64,000 nucleotides of DNA from Brevibacillus antibioticus (GCF_005217615.1 NZ_SZNK01000001.1:3668501-3732500), one strand, 5' to 3'. Numbered from the stretch's first letter, positions 1 through 7,774 are shown. Notes: generated by a model not told the origin, from the sequence alone. Translations and numbers: made by a program.

Positions 1-531
1 TACACGCTTTGGTGCTGTCCAGTAGTGATAAGAAAAGAGGCGATCGAAGATTTTTTCGGCTTTCCATGCCAAGACAAACTGGGACAACGGCAAGCTCACA
101 AAAGGGAATCCAGCAGGATCATGCAGGTAGATTGCTTGTTCATCCATTCGGTACGCAAGAACAAAATGGTCAGCACCCCCTAAATAAGCAGCATTGGGAT
201 TATACGTCAAATAGCCCATATCAAGTGGTCCGAGCAAAAGGGGCCCATGTTCCACATCACGCCGTAATTCCTCCAATGGTGGCTCTCCCTTAGCATCTCC
301 TGACTTTTCCGTCCAACGAAACCCTAGTAGCTCAAACGCATGACTTACCCCACGATCTGGAATCTCTTGTCCGAAATATATGACCTTCTGCTCCTCATGC
401 CACATCGCCCCGATGCCTACGCCAGAGAGTACTTCAAGTACAGCAGGCGATACCTTCTCCCCAATCGTTTCCAAAAGCATAGCTGAAGAATTTGCGTAGC
501 AGTACGCCCCATTTCCAATGTACGGTAACAT
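1..531 (-). CDS. Partial BtrH-like / papain-like cysteine peptidase-fold protein (C-terminus outside window)
   Basis: An open frame of 177 codons starts at the ATG at 531 and runs off the left edge without a stop. The N-terminus reads MLPYIGNGAYCYANSSAM, with a Cys at residue 11 followed by small residues. His122 lies in ADHFVLAYR and Asp138 in LHDPAGFPF. A Cys at the N-terminus, then His and a D-P-x-G-x-P segment, is the order seen in papain/C39-like folds and in the N-terminal domain of BtrH (butirosin biosynthesis protein H). The family call is by motif memory, not alignment. Its substrate is unknown. It could also be a C39-like bacteriocin-processing or amide-forming enzyme. It is followed upstream on the same strand by a kinase-like gene. 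Confidence 0.6.
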   Translation of the reverse strand, partial: MLPYIGNGAYCYANSSAMLLETIGEKVSPAVLEVLSGVGIGAMWHEEQKVIYFGQEIPDRGVSHAFELLGFRWTEKSGDAKGEPPLEELRRDVEHGPLLLGPLDMGYLTYNPNAAYLGGADHFVLAYRMDEQAIYLHDPAGFPFVSLPLSQFVLAWKAEKIFDRLFSYHYWTAPKRV

Positions 532-625
532 GCTTTTCTCCCTCTTTCCCATCAATGTATGACTTACCTATCATTGACTTCGGGGAACATGTTTTTCTGA
601 CAACGCGTTGCAAACCACTTCTCGT

Positions 626-1609
626 TCACGCGAAATATTTCTTGAAAAATTCCATCTTCTCATTCACGAAAGCGTCATCCGAGTCGCTGCTACCCATAAT
701 ATGAGGATCATGCATACATAGGCCCATTAGCCACAATTGGCGAATGCCTGTCATGAGCGACACCGCAGCCTGATCGTTTTCAGATAAGGGACGAACCTCA
801 GTATATCCTTTTAGGAAAGCATTCCAGAGCTCCTCCACCAGTTCGTCATCTTCCTCGATCAATATTCGGCTCAGCTTGAAAGCAGCCAGATCATACGCTC
901 GCCAACCATATCCGCACAAGTCGAAATCAAAGTGGGTATAGGTGTTATCCGCGCAAAAGTTCGTATTAAAATTTCCTTGAAGGTCTCCGTGGCAAATCCC
1001 CCAGTCGAGTCCGGCAAGGATATGCTCGTTCAGCTTGGCTTCCAGCTCAATCGCCATCTGTTGGAGAAAGTGAAAATCTTCCTTCCGATGCTGCAAACGT
1101 GGCTCGATGATGGCTAACGGGCGATGAATCAGCGTCTTGGCGTCCCACACCTCGCGAGCTTGCTGTGTAGTAAAGCCTTCTGCTTTGACATGCAGCTCGG
1201 CGACCACTCTGCCAAATCGTGCGCTCCGTTCCTCAGTATCGATCTCCTGCTCCTTGCCACAGGCAAACGTGAACAGCGCCCCAAAGCGATTGCCCTCTGC
1301 TGCTTGCAGTCTCAAGACATGCTTTCCTGAGCCATCCGCAATTGGCACAGATACAGATACTCCTTGTCTGTTCAAATGGAGCAACAGCTCCATCTCGAAC
1401 GCGACTGCTGCTTCCTCTGTTCGCCAATCACTTCGATACAGCCTGAAAATTCGCTTTTGATCGATCGTATTCACGAGGTACGTATCGTTCATGCCTCGAA
1501 GCATATAGTGAACGGATTGTATTTGTTCGGTTGGATATGCTTCCTGAAGTACTTTTTGTAATGCTTTTTCACAGATGGTTGAGTAGACGACGGGTAAATG
1601 CATAGTCAT
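626..1609 (-). CDS. Phosphotransferase enzyme family protein (APH / homoserine kinase II-like)
   Basis: A 327-residue cytosolic kinase of the aminoglycoside phosphotransferase fold. The catalytic loop CHGDLQGNFN (about residue 205) supplies the catalytic Asp and the Asn. The metal-binding segment HFDFDLCGYGWRAYDLA follows about 20 residues later. Near the N-terminus TYLVNTIDQKRIFRLYRSDWR is the beta-strand region with the ATP-binding basic residue. Length and motifs fit spectinomycin/choline/homoserine-kinase-like members that phosphorylate small hydroxylated molecules. The true substrate cannot be read from sequence, so resistance should not be assumed. The start at 1609 has AAGGAG just upstream (minus strand). 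It lies on the same strand as the partial peptidase gene at the left edge. Confidence 0.8.
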   Translation of the reverse strand: MTMHLPVVYSTICEKALQKVLQEAYPTEQIQSVHYMLRGMNDTYLVNTIDQKRIFRLYRSDWRTEEAAVAFEMELLLHLNRQGVSVSVPIADGSGKHVLRLQAAEGNRFGALFTFACGKEQEIDTEERSARFGRVVAELHVKAEGFTTQQAREVWDAKTLIHRPLAIIEPRLQHRKEDFHFLQQMAIELEAKLNEHILAGLDWGICHGDLQGNFNTNFCADNTYTHFDFDLCGYGWRAYDLAAFKLSRILIEEDDELVEELWNAFLKGYTEVRPLSENDQAAVSLMTGIRQLWLMGLCMHDPHIMGSSDSDDAFVNEKMEFFKKYFA

Positions 1610-1669
1610 GCTGCTCCTTTTTTGCCAAGTATTGGTGAGTTATTAGAAAGACGTGTGAATCGGGAAAAG

Positions 1670-1716
1670 GACACAACAAAAAAAGGACCTTGAAGGGCTA
1701 ATGGCCGATCAAGGTC
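1670..1716 (-). terminator. Rho-independent terminator downstream of the holin gene
   Basis: Perfect 8-bp arms (gaccttga at 1686-1693, tcaaggtc at 1709-1716) are followed on the minus strand by a run of eight or more T (A-run on plus, about 1677-1684). This ends minus-strand transcripts from the holin gene. Confidence 0.8.
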
Positions 1717-1811
1717 TGGTACTGGCTGCAACGATTTGTCCCCCTTGCTGAATAAGCTCTTCAAGGAATCGGGCAACATAAGCTCATCAAAAGGTTTACT
1801 GTCAAAAAGAG

Positions 1812-2006
1812 TTATTTCCTCACTTTTCCCTTGATCTCTCGCAATTCCTCAAGGATCAGATCGTATTTGTCGCTGTATTTGTCCAGCAAGTCCTGCAAAC
1901 GCCCCTCGCGCTCGCGATTTGCCTTCATAATATAAAACAACAACCAGACAAACAAAGCAGCAAACGGCCCTTGCTGAAGTAATACGGTTGTTACTTGATC
2001 TTCCAT
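1812..2006 (-). CDS. BhlA/UviB family holin-like protein
   Basis: A 64-residue protein with one N-terminal membrane segment (about residues 12-28, GPFAALFVWLLFYIMKANRE) and then a charged helical tail ending EELREIKGKVRK. This is the layout of BhlA/UviB holin-like proteins from phages and bacteriocin loci. They are thought to permeabilise the membrane for release of lysins or bacteriocins. A GGGGAG-type ribosome site precedes the ATG at 2006. It is divergent from an XRE repressor. The shared region holds a LexA-type box and repressor palindromes, so induction during DNA damage is likely (inference). No adjacent lysin is present, so the partner may be encoded elsewhere or the gene may be a domesticated remnant. 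Confidence 0.8.
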   Translation of the reverse strand: MEDQVTTVLLQQGPFAALFVWLLFYIMKANREREGRLQDLLDKYSDKYDLILEELREIKGKVRK

Positions 2007-2034
2007 GTTTGATCTCCCCTTTTGTCACTGTACA

Positions 2035-2046
2035 GAACGAGTGTTC
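2035..2046. promoter_or_regulatory. LexA/DinR-type SOS box next to holin
   Basis: GAACGAGTGTTC fits the Bacillus LexA consensus GAAC-RNRY-GTTC exactly. It lies 29 bp upstream of the holin start, in the holin/xre divergent region. It implies LexA repression of the holin. Confidence 0.65.
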
Positions 2047-2069
2047 CCGAATCGTTCTTATCTGTATTT

Positions 2070-2088
2070 TGTACAAAAGGCTTGTACA
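2070..2088. promoter_or_regulatory. Palindromic operator 1 for the XRE repressor
   Basis: TGTACAA-N5-TTGTACA is a perfect 7-bp inverted repeat with a 5-bp spacer. The same architecture recurs at 2142-2160. Its position between divergent holin and xre genes suggests the XRE protein binds here. Confidence 0.6.
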
Positions 2089-2141
2089 TAATTCGTTGCA
2101 AACAAAATAAATATCCATACTTTTCTTTTTCTCTATCATTT

Positions 2142-2160
2142 AGTACAATAAGTTTGTACA
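2142..2160. promoter_or_regulatory. Palindromic operator 2 for the XRE repressor
   Basis: AGTACAA-N5-TTGTACA has the same arm sequence and spacing as operator 1. It ends 26 bp before the xre start codon, consistent with autorepression. Confidence 0.6.
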
Positions 2161-2186
2161 TCCTCACAGGAAGGACTGGCACGCTC

Positions 2187-2633
2187 ATGCTATCTCAACG
2201 CTTACGTACAGCTCGTAAGACAAAAAGTCTAACCCAGGAAGAGTTGGCAGAGCATGTCTGCACGACAAAGGGGACGATCAGTAACTACGAAAACAACCAC
2301 AGCACACCACCGAATGACATGCTGCGGCAATTGGCTGATGTGCTGGACGTCACCACCGATTGGTTGTTGGGTCGCACAGATGAAGTCACGGCCTATATTC
2401 TCCCAGCAACAGGAGAGACAAATCAACGTTCGTTGGACGAGCTCTTGCAGGAAAAGATCGATGACCCGGACGACTACTATTTCCTAGACGGGTATCTAGA
2501 CGCTTCAGAAGAAGAGAAAAAAGAAATTCGCCGCTACTGGTACGACTTGAGGAAACAGTTCAAAGTCCGTAAAGTACGCGAGGAACGACCTCCTTCTTTG
2601 TTTGATATCACGGAAGACATCAAAAAAAAATAA
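2187..2633 (+). CDS. XRE family transcriptional repressor (phage/ImmR type)
   Basis: A 148-residue DNA-binding protein. The N-terminal HTH_3 domain covers about residues 1-62. RLRTARKTKSLTQEELAEHV is helices 1-2, TTKGTISNYENNHSTPP holds the recognition helix, and DWLLGRTDEV is the usual domain end. The C-terminal 80 residues are acidic then basic and have no recognised catalytic domain. The ATG at 2187 is chosen because it precedes the HTH start and has GGAAGG upstream; an in-frame extension to 2022 would run through both operators. A terminator follows, then the LexA-box-preceded ImmA/IrrE gene. By analogy with ICEBs1 ImmR/ImmA, it likely represses phage-type functions and is a substrate of the neighbouring protease (inference). 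Confidence 0.85.
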   Translation: MLSQRLRTARKTKSLTQEELAEHVCTTKGTISNYENNHSTPPNDMLRQLADVLDVTTDWLLGRTDEVTAYILPATGETNQRSLDELLQEKIDDPDDYYFLDGYLDASEEEKKEIRRYWYDLRKQFKVRKVREERPPSLFDITEDIKKK

Positions 2634-2655
2634 CCCCAGTGCGGGGTTTTCTTTT
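2631..2655 (+). terminator. Terminator after xre
   Basis: AACCCC-agtgc-GGGGTT is followed by TTCTTTTC. It lies at the stop codon of xre and separates it from the SOS-box-controlled next gene. Confidence 0.65.
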
Positions 2656-2667
2656 CAACCCAATACA

Positions 2668-2679
2668 GAACGTACGTTC
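2668..2679. promoter_or_regulatory. LexA/DinR-type SOS box before ImmA/IrrE gene
   Basis: GAACGTACGTTC is a perfect 12-bp palindrome and a perfect match to GAAC-RNRY-GTTC. It lies 27 bp upstream of the protease start. It suggests that DNA damage induces the protease that would then inactivate the repressor. Confidence 0.7.
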
Positions 2680-2705
2680 CTTACCATTCATCTAGGAGGT
2701 CATTG

Positions 2706-3230
2706 ATGCTTCACTCCCTTTTGCAAGAAATCTGTGAACCGCAAACATGGCTCGAGAGTCGCGTGTACTTGTTGCTTCAGCATCACGGCATCGATTCGCC
2801 CGAACAAATCGATTTGCATCTGTTGTGCGAGACGTACGGTATCGAGATCCATCGTATTTGCGGTAGGAGTCGTGCACACGCGCATCCCTTTTTGCCGGGA
2901 CGTTATGTCATTGCGGTGGACGAGCGACTCGATCCGGCTACGCAGCGGGTGAAAATCGCGCATGAACTCGGACATTTGCTCCTTCATGAAGGCATTCAGC
3001 CCCAGAGCACCGGATGGATGATTGACTGGCAAGAATCGCAGGCGAATCATTTTGCCGAGCATTTGCTGCTTCCCATTTACATGATGAGTCCCCTTCTGGC
3101 CGATTGTTCGCGATACAACGCACCGGCTATATTGGCTCAGCGCTTTCAGGTGCCCATACCCCTTGCTCGTGCCCGCTTTGAGCGCATACTGAGCCGTCTA
3201 TACGCCAAAGGCTTTCCCGTCTATGAGTAA
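2706..3230 (+). CDS. ImmA/IrrE family metallo-endopeptidase
   Basis: A 174-residue zinc peptidase. The HExxH motif is in KIAHELGHLLLHEG (about residues 88-101), and the third ligand region is WQESQANHFAEHLLLP (E-x-x-A-N-x-F-A). This is the ImmA/IrrE (DUF955) fold, whose members cut XRE repressors in response to DNA damage. AGGAGGT ends 5 bp before the ATG at 2706, which is preferred over the TTG one codon upstream. The order xre then immA matches ICEBs1-like switches, so the XRE protein is the probable substrate (inference). It is followed 36 bp later by the S24-like gene. Confidence 0.88.
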   Translation: MLHSLLQEICEPQTWLESRVYLLLQHHGIDSPEQIDLHLLCETYGIEIHRICGRSRAHAHPFLPGRYVIAVDERLDPATQRVKIAHELGHLLLHEGIQPQSTGWMIDWQESQANHFAEHLLLPIYMMSPLLADCSRYNAPAILAQRFQVPIPLARARFERILSRLYAKGFPVYE

Positions 3231-3266
3231 ATTACGACGTTATTATTATGTAGGAGGCGATACCTG

Positions 3267-3665
3267 ATGAAGCGAGTCTTTATTGCCGGAGATGCATACA
3301 CGACTCATTTTTTTGATCTCGCCTTGGACCAAGACGAGGAGCTGTCGCTGTTACCCTCCTTGCAGGTAGCCAGCTATCACGTGGCCCGCTTTGCTCTCAT
3401 CATGCGAGATGACGGCCTTCGTGGTCTCGGTATTTTTCCCGGAGATGCGCTCTTGATCTCAGACTTTTCGATGGAGCCTGTAAAAGACAGACCTGTGTTG
3501 ATCCGACAAGAGGGGCAGTTCCTTGTGCGCATCGCAGCAGACGTCAATCCATTGGAATGTCTCTTTACAACCACACGCGAGCAAGACACGCCCATGCTGC
3601 TCCCCTCGGAAAACATTCGCATTACAGGTGTCGTATCTGGTATTATTCCGCGTTCATCATTGTGA
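3267..3665 (+). CDS. S24/LexA-like C-terminal domain protein, apparently without catalytic residues
   Basis: A 132-residue protein resembling the LexA/UmuD/phage-repressor S24 domain without a DNA-binding half. FALIMRDDGLRGLGIFPGD aligns with the LexA segment around GDSM..GI.dGD, but the catalytic Ser position is Gly (DDGL). FLVRIAA aligns with the Lys region (tVKRl) and carries Arg. The fold appears kept while autoproteolysis should be lost. GGAGGCG precedes the ATG. It is the last gene of the xre-immA set and overlaps the end of the convergent hydrolase by 23 bp. It may act as a dimerising antagonist or a sensor partner (inference). Confidence 0.6.
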   Translation: MKRVFIAGDAYTTHFFDLALDQDEELSLLPSLQVASYHVARFALIMRDDGLRGLGIFPGDALLISDFSMEPVKDRPVLIRQEGQFLVRIAADVNPLECLFTTTREQDTPMLLPSENIRITGVVSGIIPRSSL

Positions 3666-4395
3666 CATCATTCAGCAACCAATCCTTGATTGCTGCCACC
3701 GTTTGCTGCCACTGCTCCTGTGGAGTAATGGCAGCGGGCTTGTCGCCCTCCTGCGCTCCATAGCTTCCGAACTGGGAGTGGTTTCCCCCTTCTATGGACA
3801 TGTACACGGTACGCTCCGGCAAATATTGCTTGCTCTCCTCAAACCTTTCCATATGGATCACACCGTCGCGAGACCCGAGCAAAGACAGCACAGGCACATT
3901 CACCTTCTTCAAGTTCCCCTGACTGTTCGGATACGCTCCCAACAAAAATACTCCACTGATTCGGTCCGGGTGGTTAGCTGCAAATTCAGCTGCCATGGTT
4001 CCACCAAGCGAATGTCCTCCGATGACAAACGTTTTATTCGGGTACGCCTTCAATACTTGTGTGGCCCGCGTCATATCACTTACAGCCAAATTCAGCGGCA
4101 TTCGTGCGAGAAAAACATGGTAGCCGTAGCCAGCCAAAGCACGGGCAATCGGTGCATAGCTCTCCGGTTTGACCAGTGCTCCTGGATATAAGATGAGCCC
4201 CGGTTCGCGTGATTCCCCACCTTGGAAAATAATCCAGTCATTCGTATCCATGACGGTTATCCCTTCACCCCCTTGCATGGCCGTTAACGCTGCCTGATCG
4301 GGCTGATAAGGCTGCAAATACCATATCGCCAGACAAATCGCTCCAAGTGTCACCAACACGAATGCCTGAAACCATTTTTTGCGTGCTTGACTCAT
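3643..4395 (-). CDS. Membrane-anchored alpha/beta hydrolase
   Basis: A 250-residue protein with one N-terminal membrane anchor (about residues 7-28, WFQAFVLVTLGAICLAIWYL), so the hydrolase domain is probably outside the cell. The nucleophile elbow is GGHSLGG (about residue 115). The acid is probably the Asp in LGSRDGVIH and the base the His in EGGNHSQFG. GLILYPGALVKPESYAPIARAL is typical of the PF12695-type dienelactone-hydrolase-like group. The ATG at 4395 has GAGGTG 7 bp upstream and is preferred over the GTG at 4404. Substrate unknown. Its 3' end overlaps the convergent S24-like gene. Confidence 0.8.
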   Translation of the reverse strand: MSQARKKWFQAFVLVTLGAICLAIWYLQPYQPDQAALTAMQGGEGITVMDTNDWIIFQGGESREPGLILYPGALVKPESYAPIARALAGYGYHVFLARMPLNLAVSDMTRATQVLKAYPNKTFVIGGHSLGGTMAAEFAANHPDRISGVFLLGAYPNSQGNLKKVNVPVLSLLGSRDGVIHMERFEESKQYLPERTVYMSIEGGNHSQFGSYGAQEGDKPAAITPQEQWQQTVAAIKDWLLNDVTMMNAE

Positions 4396-4452
4396 CCTAC
4401 CCACCTCGTTTCCGTTCCCATGTAGAGTTCTATATATTATGTCTCAAACCTA

Positions 4453-4485
4453 GAAAAAAACCGTCAGAGACAAAATCCCGACGGT
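4453..4485 (-). terminator. Terminator for the CGNR gene
   Basis: ACCGTC and GACGGT arms at 4460-4465 and 4480-4485 are followed on the minus strand by seven T. Confidence 0.7.
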
Positions 4486-4502
4486 CGTTGGTATTGGCTC
4501 CA

Positions 4503-5060
4503 TCAGCCTTTTTCCTTCTGGCGCTCACGAAAACGGCGTACCTTCATCAAGTTTCCGCACATTTTGTCATCACACCAGCGGCGCACCCGGTTGCGACTTT
4601 CATCATAAAACACCCAGCGGCAGTCCTCGTTGTCACATATTTTGATTCGTTCCAGATGCTGCGGGGCAAGCAGCTCTGCGAAAGAAGCCGCAATTTGTGC
4701 CATGACGAGGGGCCAGCCCTCTGCTTGGCTGGATTGCTTTTGCCTGTAGCCGCCCTCCTCATCTACATACAACACCTGCAGATGAAAAGGGGTGAGAGCC
4801 AAAGCCCTGTTCAATTCCGCGAGGTCCTCCTCTTGGAAGCGGTCTCCACGGACAACGGCTTCTAGCATACGTCTCAAACGTTCGCGCAACTGCAAAAGGG
4901 AAGCGGCACAGTCCACATTCATCGGTAGCGGAGCGGTTAGCTTGTATGTTTGCAAAAAGGATGACAGCCATTCCTGGTTCTCCAAGCGATTTTCCGCACG
5001 ACCAGAACCACGCCAATCCCGCCAATCACTATTTAAAAAATCGATACAAAGCCAGCCCAT
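4503..5060 (-). CDS. CGNR zinc finger / ABATE domain protein
   Basis: A 185-residue likely transcription regulator. The N-terminal ABATE domain begins LCIDFLNSDWRDW. The C-terminal CGNR zinc finger has ligands in ICDNEDCRWVFYDES and RRWCDDKMCGNLMKVRRFRE; the last Cys group reads CGNL rather than CGNR. The ATG at 5060 is chosen because AGGAGAG lies 7 bp upstream and because the family starts at this conserved segment; an in-frame ATG at 5090 lacks a good ribosome site. Targets unknown. Confidence 0.82.
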   Translation of the reverse strand: MGWLCIDFLNSDWRDWRGSGRAENRLENQEWLSSFLQTYKLTAPLPMNVDCAASLLQLRERLRRMLEAVVRGDRFQEEDLAELNRALALTPFHLQVLYVDEEGGYRQKQSSQAEGWPLVMAQIAASFAELLAPQHLERIKICDNEDCRWVFYDESRNRVRRWCDDKMCGNLMKVRRFRERQKEKG

Positions 5061-5228
5061 GTAATCATCTCTCCTGACGAAACCCTTCATTTTTCTCTCT
5101 TGTATGACTATACAGAATATGGTAATCTATATTTGTAACTACTGTAACTTGATTAACTGGTTACATCTTCATTTCTTACTGCTATTATAGCGTTTCATCA
5201 ATCTGTTTCACAGACGAGGAGGAAGCGT

Positions 5229-5723
5229 ATGAATCGGAAGGATTTGCTTTTGCACGGTTGGGAATGTACCTATAACAAGGAAGACTGGTATCCACCTTTA
5301 AAAGAAGCGCTTTCCGGAGTATCAGCAGCCGAGGCCAGCTGGCGCCCTGTGGGAGAAGCAGCCAACACGATCTGGGAAAACGTCAGCCACCTTCTTTATT
5401 ACAAAGAACGCCTGTTGCATCGTCTATTGGGCACCGAATTTCCTGGCTCCGCTGAGACGAACGATGATACCTTCATCCCGTCCGGCGGTCCGGATGACGA
5501 AGACGCTTGGCAAGCTACTCTCGCTCGTATGGGAAGCGTCCATCGCCACATTCATGAAAAGCTTTCCTTGCTGACGGATGAGGATTTAAACCAGATGGCT
5601 ACTTATACGCCCATTTACCAAACCGTAATGAGTCTGGTCCTGCATGATGCGTTTCATACGGGACAAATCGTCCAAATTCGCAAGCTGCAAGGCTCTTGGC
5701 CTGCCAGACGCTCATTTGAATAA
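5229..5723 (+). CDS. DinB family protein
   Basis: A 164-residue four-helix bundle of the DinB/YfiT metal-dependent superfamily. Candidate metal-binding His residues are in NVSHLLYYKERLL (about 52-64) and VLHDAFHTGQIVQIRKL (about 137-153). The family includes bacillithiol S-transferases and maleylpyruvate isomerases; the substrate here is not predictable. A strong GGAGGAAGC precedes the ATG. The gene is monocistronic, followed by the lysine riboswitch. Confidence 0.85.
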   Translation: MNRKDLLLHGWECTYNKEDWYPPLKEALSGVSAAEASWRPVGEAANTIWENVSHLLYYKERLLHRLLGTEFPGSAETNDDTFIPSGGPDDEDAWQATLARMGSVHRHIHEKLSLLTDEDLNQMATYTPIYQTVMSLVLHDAFHTGQIVQIRKLQGSWPARRSFE

Positions 5724-5810
5724 CAAAATTTCACATTGATTAATCATTAACAATCCTTTATAGTTGATGAATCACAAAATTTCATACATGTTATCCTCAT
5801 CTTTCACGGT

Positions 5811-5990
5811 GAGGATAGAGGTCGCGGCTTTTATATCATCCTGTACGAGATTCAGAGAAAATCAATGACTCCAGGTAAGGAAAATCCGCCGAAACTCATA
5901 TCGCGTCTCTGTGCGATTGGGTTGGGGCTGTACTCGAAAGGGGCAGAACTGTCACGTTTGCATGCCAAGCAAGCGTGGTGAGCTATCTTC
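5811..5990 (+). promoter_or_regulatory. Lysine riboswitch (L box)
   Basis: The leader holds the conserved L-box segments in order: GGATAGAGGTCGCGGC at the 5' side, GCCGAA (about 5889), GGTTGGGGCTGTACTCGAAA, ACTGTCACG, and the closing GTGGTGAGCTATC, whose CTATC pairs with GATAG. A terminator follows at 6019-6056, then the lysine permease. When lysine is bound, transcription should stop before the gene. Confidence 0.88.
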
Positions 5991-6018
5991 AGTGAAGGCT
6001 TGGTGGGGATTGGATGAT

Positions 6019-6056
6019 ACCGCCCTATGCCATTTTTTGGCTATGGCGGTTTTTTC
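6019..6056 (+). terminator. Riboswitch-controlled terminator
   Basis: ACCGCCcTATGCC and GGCTATgGCGGT arms around a loop of T are followed by TTTTTC. It is the expression platform of the lysine riboswitch. Confidence 0.85.
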
Positions 6057-6105
6057 GTTTCCGACCTTCCTTCTCAAAAATCAAGAAAGGTCGTGTAAGC
6101 AGCTT

Positions 6106-7554
6106 ATGTCACAAAATCAATTGCAACGTGGTTTAAAAGCCCGACACCTGACGATGATTGCCATCGGCGGCTCGATTGGGACGGGATTGTTTCTCGCGAG
6201 CGGAGGCTCGATTCATTCCGCCGGACCTGGTGGAGCTTTAGTCGCCTATCTCGCCATTAGTATCATGGTTTACTTTTTAATGACCAGCTTGGGGGAAATG
6301 GCGGCCTTCATGCCTGTTTCAGGTTCGTTTTCAACTTATGCCACACGGTTCGTCGATCCATCTCTCGGCTTTGCTCTCGGCTGGAACTACTGGTACAACT
6401 GGGCGATTACCATTGCCGTCGAGCTGTCGGCTTCCGCACTCATTATGAAATTTTGGTTTCCGGATACCCCAGCGATATTGTGGAGCGCTTTGTTCCTTGG
6501 ATTGCTGTTTGCCTTGAATCTCCTGTCCGTGAAAGCCTATGGGGAATCTGAATATTGGTTCGCCTTGATTAAAGTAGTAACGGTTATCGTCTTTATTATT
6601 ATCGGTGTGTTGATGATTTTTGGCATTATGGGCGGCCAAGCAGTCGGCCTCCAAAACTTCACCAAAGGCGACGCGCCATTCAATGGCGGCTTCATGGCCC
6701 TGCTCGGTGTCTTTATGATTGCCGGATTCTCTTTCCAAGGGACAGAGCTAGTTGGTGTCGCGGCTGGGGAGAGCGAAGACCCTGCCCGGAACATTCCGAA
6801 GGCCATCCGTCAAATTTTTTGGCGTATCCTGATCTTCTATATCCTCGCTATTTTGATCATCGGGTTGCTCGTTCCATATGATAACCCAAATCTGATCAGT
6901 GGCGACATTACGGATATTGCGATCAGTCCGTTTACGATTGTTTTTGAAAATGCCGGATTTGCTTTTGCAGCATCCGTCATGAACGCCGTTATTCTCACGT
7001 CTGTATTGTCTGCTGGTAACTCTGGCATGTACGCCTCTACACGCATGCTGTGGAACTTGGCGAAAGAAGGAAACGCACCAAAATGGTTCGCAAAAGTAAC
7101 AAGTAATGGCGTACCGATCAATGCCTTGATCTTGACTGCGCTCATCGGTGCTCTTGCTTTTCTGTCCTCCCTGTTTGGGGAAGGCGAAGTGTATGTCTGG
7201 CTTTTGAATGCGTCTGGTATGTCAGGCTTCATCGCTTGGCTGGGAATTGCCATTAGCCACTACCGTTTCCGTAAAGCGTTTATCGCTCAGGGGCGTGACT
7301 TAAGCGAATTGCCTTATCGGGCAAAGTGGTTCCCGTTTGGACCGATTTTTGCCTTCATCATTTGCTGTATCGTTATTTTGGGGCAAAACTACTCGGCATT
7401 CATGGGTGGAACGATCGACTGGAATGGCGTCCTGGTCTCTTACATTGGCCTGCCACTCTTCTTAATCATTTGGCTCGCTTATAAAATCACGCAAAAAACC
7501 AAGCTCGTCCCTCTTGAACAAGTTGACTTCAACATGGATGAACACACGAAATAA
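6106..7554 (+). CDS. lysP: Lysine-specific permease LysP
   Basis: A 482-residue APC-family permease with about 12 membrane segments. It imports lysine with protons at the cytoplasmic membrane. It tracks E. coli LysP closely in remembered sequence: LKARHLTMIAIGGSIGTGLF near the N-terminus, FALGWNYWYNWAITIA, FSFQGTELVGVAAGESEDP, VLSAGNSGMYASTRM, and FIAWLGIAISHYRFR. The length fits LysP (489). The ATG at 6106 is chosen since LysP begins just before LKARHLTM; the frame stays open upstream through the terminator, which is not coding. The upstream lysine riboswitch independently supports the substrate. Confidence 0.93.
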   Translation: MSQNQLQRGLKARHLTMIAIGGSIGTGLFLASGGSIHSAGPGGALVAYLAISIMVYFLMTSLGEMAAFMPVSGSFSTYATRFVDPSLGFALGWNYWYNWAITIAVELSASALIMKFWFPDTPAILWSALFLGLLFALNLLSVKAYGESEYWFALIKVVTVIVFIIIGVLMIFGIMGGQAVGLQNFTKGDAPFNGGFMALLGVFMIAGFSFQGTELVGVAAGESEDPARNIPKAIRQIFWRILIFYILAILIIGLLVPYDNPNLISGDITDIAISPFTIVFENAGFAFAASVMNAVILTSVLSAGNSGMYASTRMLWNLAKEGNAPKWFAKVTSNGVPINALILTALIGALAFLSSLFGEGEVYVWLLNASGMSGFIAWLGIAISHYRFRKAFIAQGRDLSELPYRAKWFPFGPIFAFIICCIVILGQNYSAFMGGTIDWNGVLVSYIGLPLFLIIWLAYKITQKTKLVPLEQVDFNMDEHTK

Positions 7555-7569
7555 TCGAAGAAAAAATAC

Positions 7570-7601
7570 GGACTTCCGTTATCTGAACGGGAGTCCTTTT
7601 T
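7570..7601 (+). terminator. Terminator after lysP
   Basis: GGACTtCCGTT-atctg-AACGGgAGTCC stem followed by TTTTT. Confidence 0.85.
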
Positions 7602-7774
7602 CATGCTAGCTAATGTATTAAAAATTACTCCGAAAGAGCCGATAGTATAGACAAGAAGCCATTTGAGATCTGTTTCCTTTCCGTTCTCACACCTCATCCA
7701 AGTCATCTGATAAAAGGTAATCATGATCTCCTTCCATCACGACTGAACATGAATCCATGTGAGGAGAGTAGAAC

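Noticed and set aside
3523..4191. 222-codon plus-strand frame
   Set aside because: Shadow of the S24-like gene and the convergent alpha/beta hydrolase.
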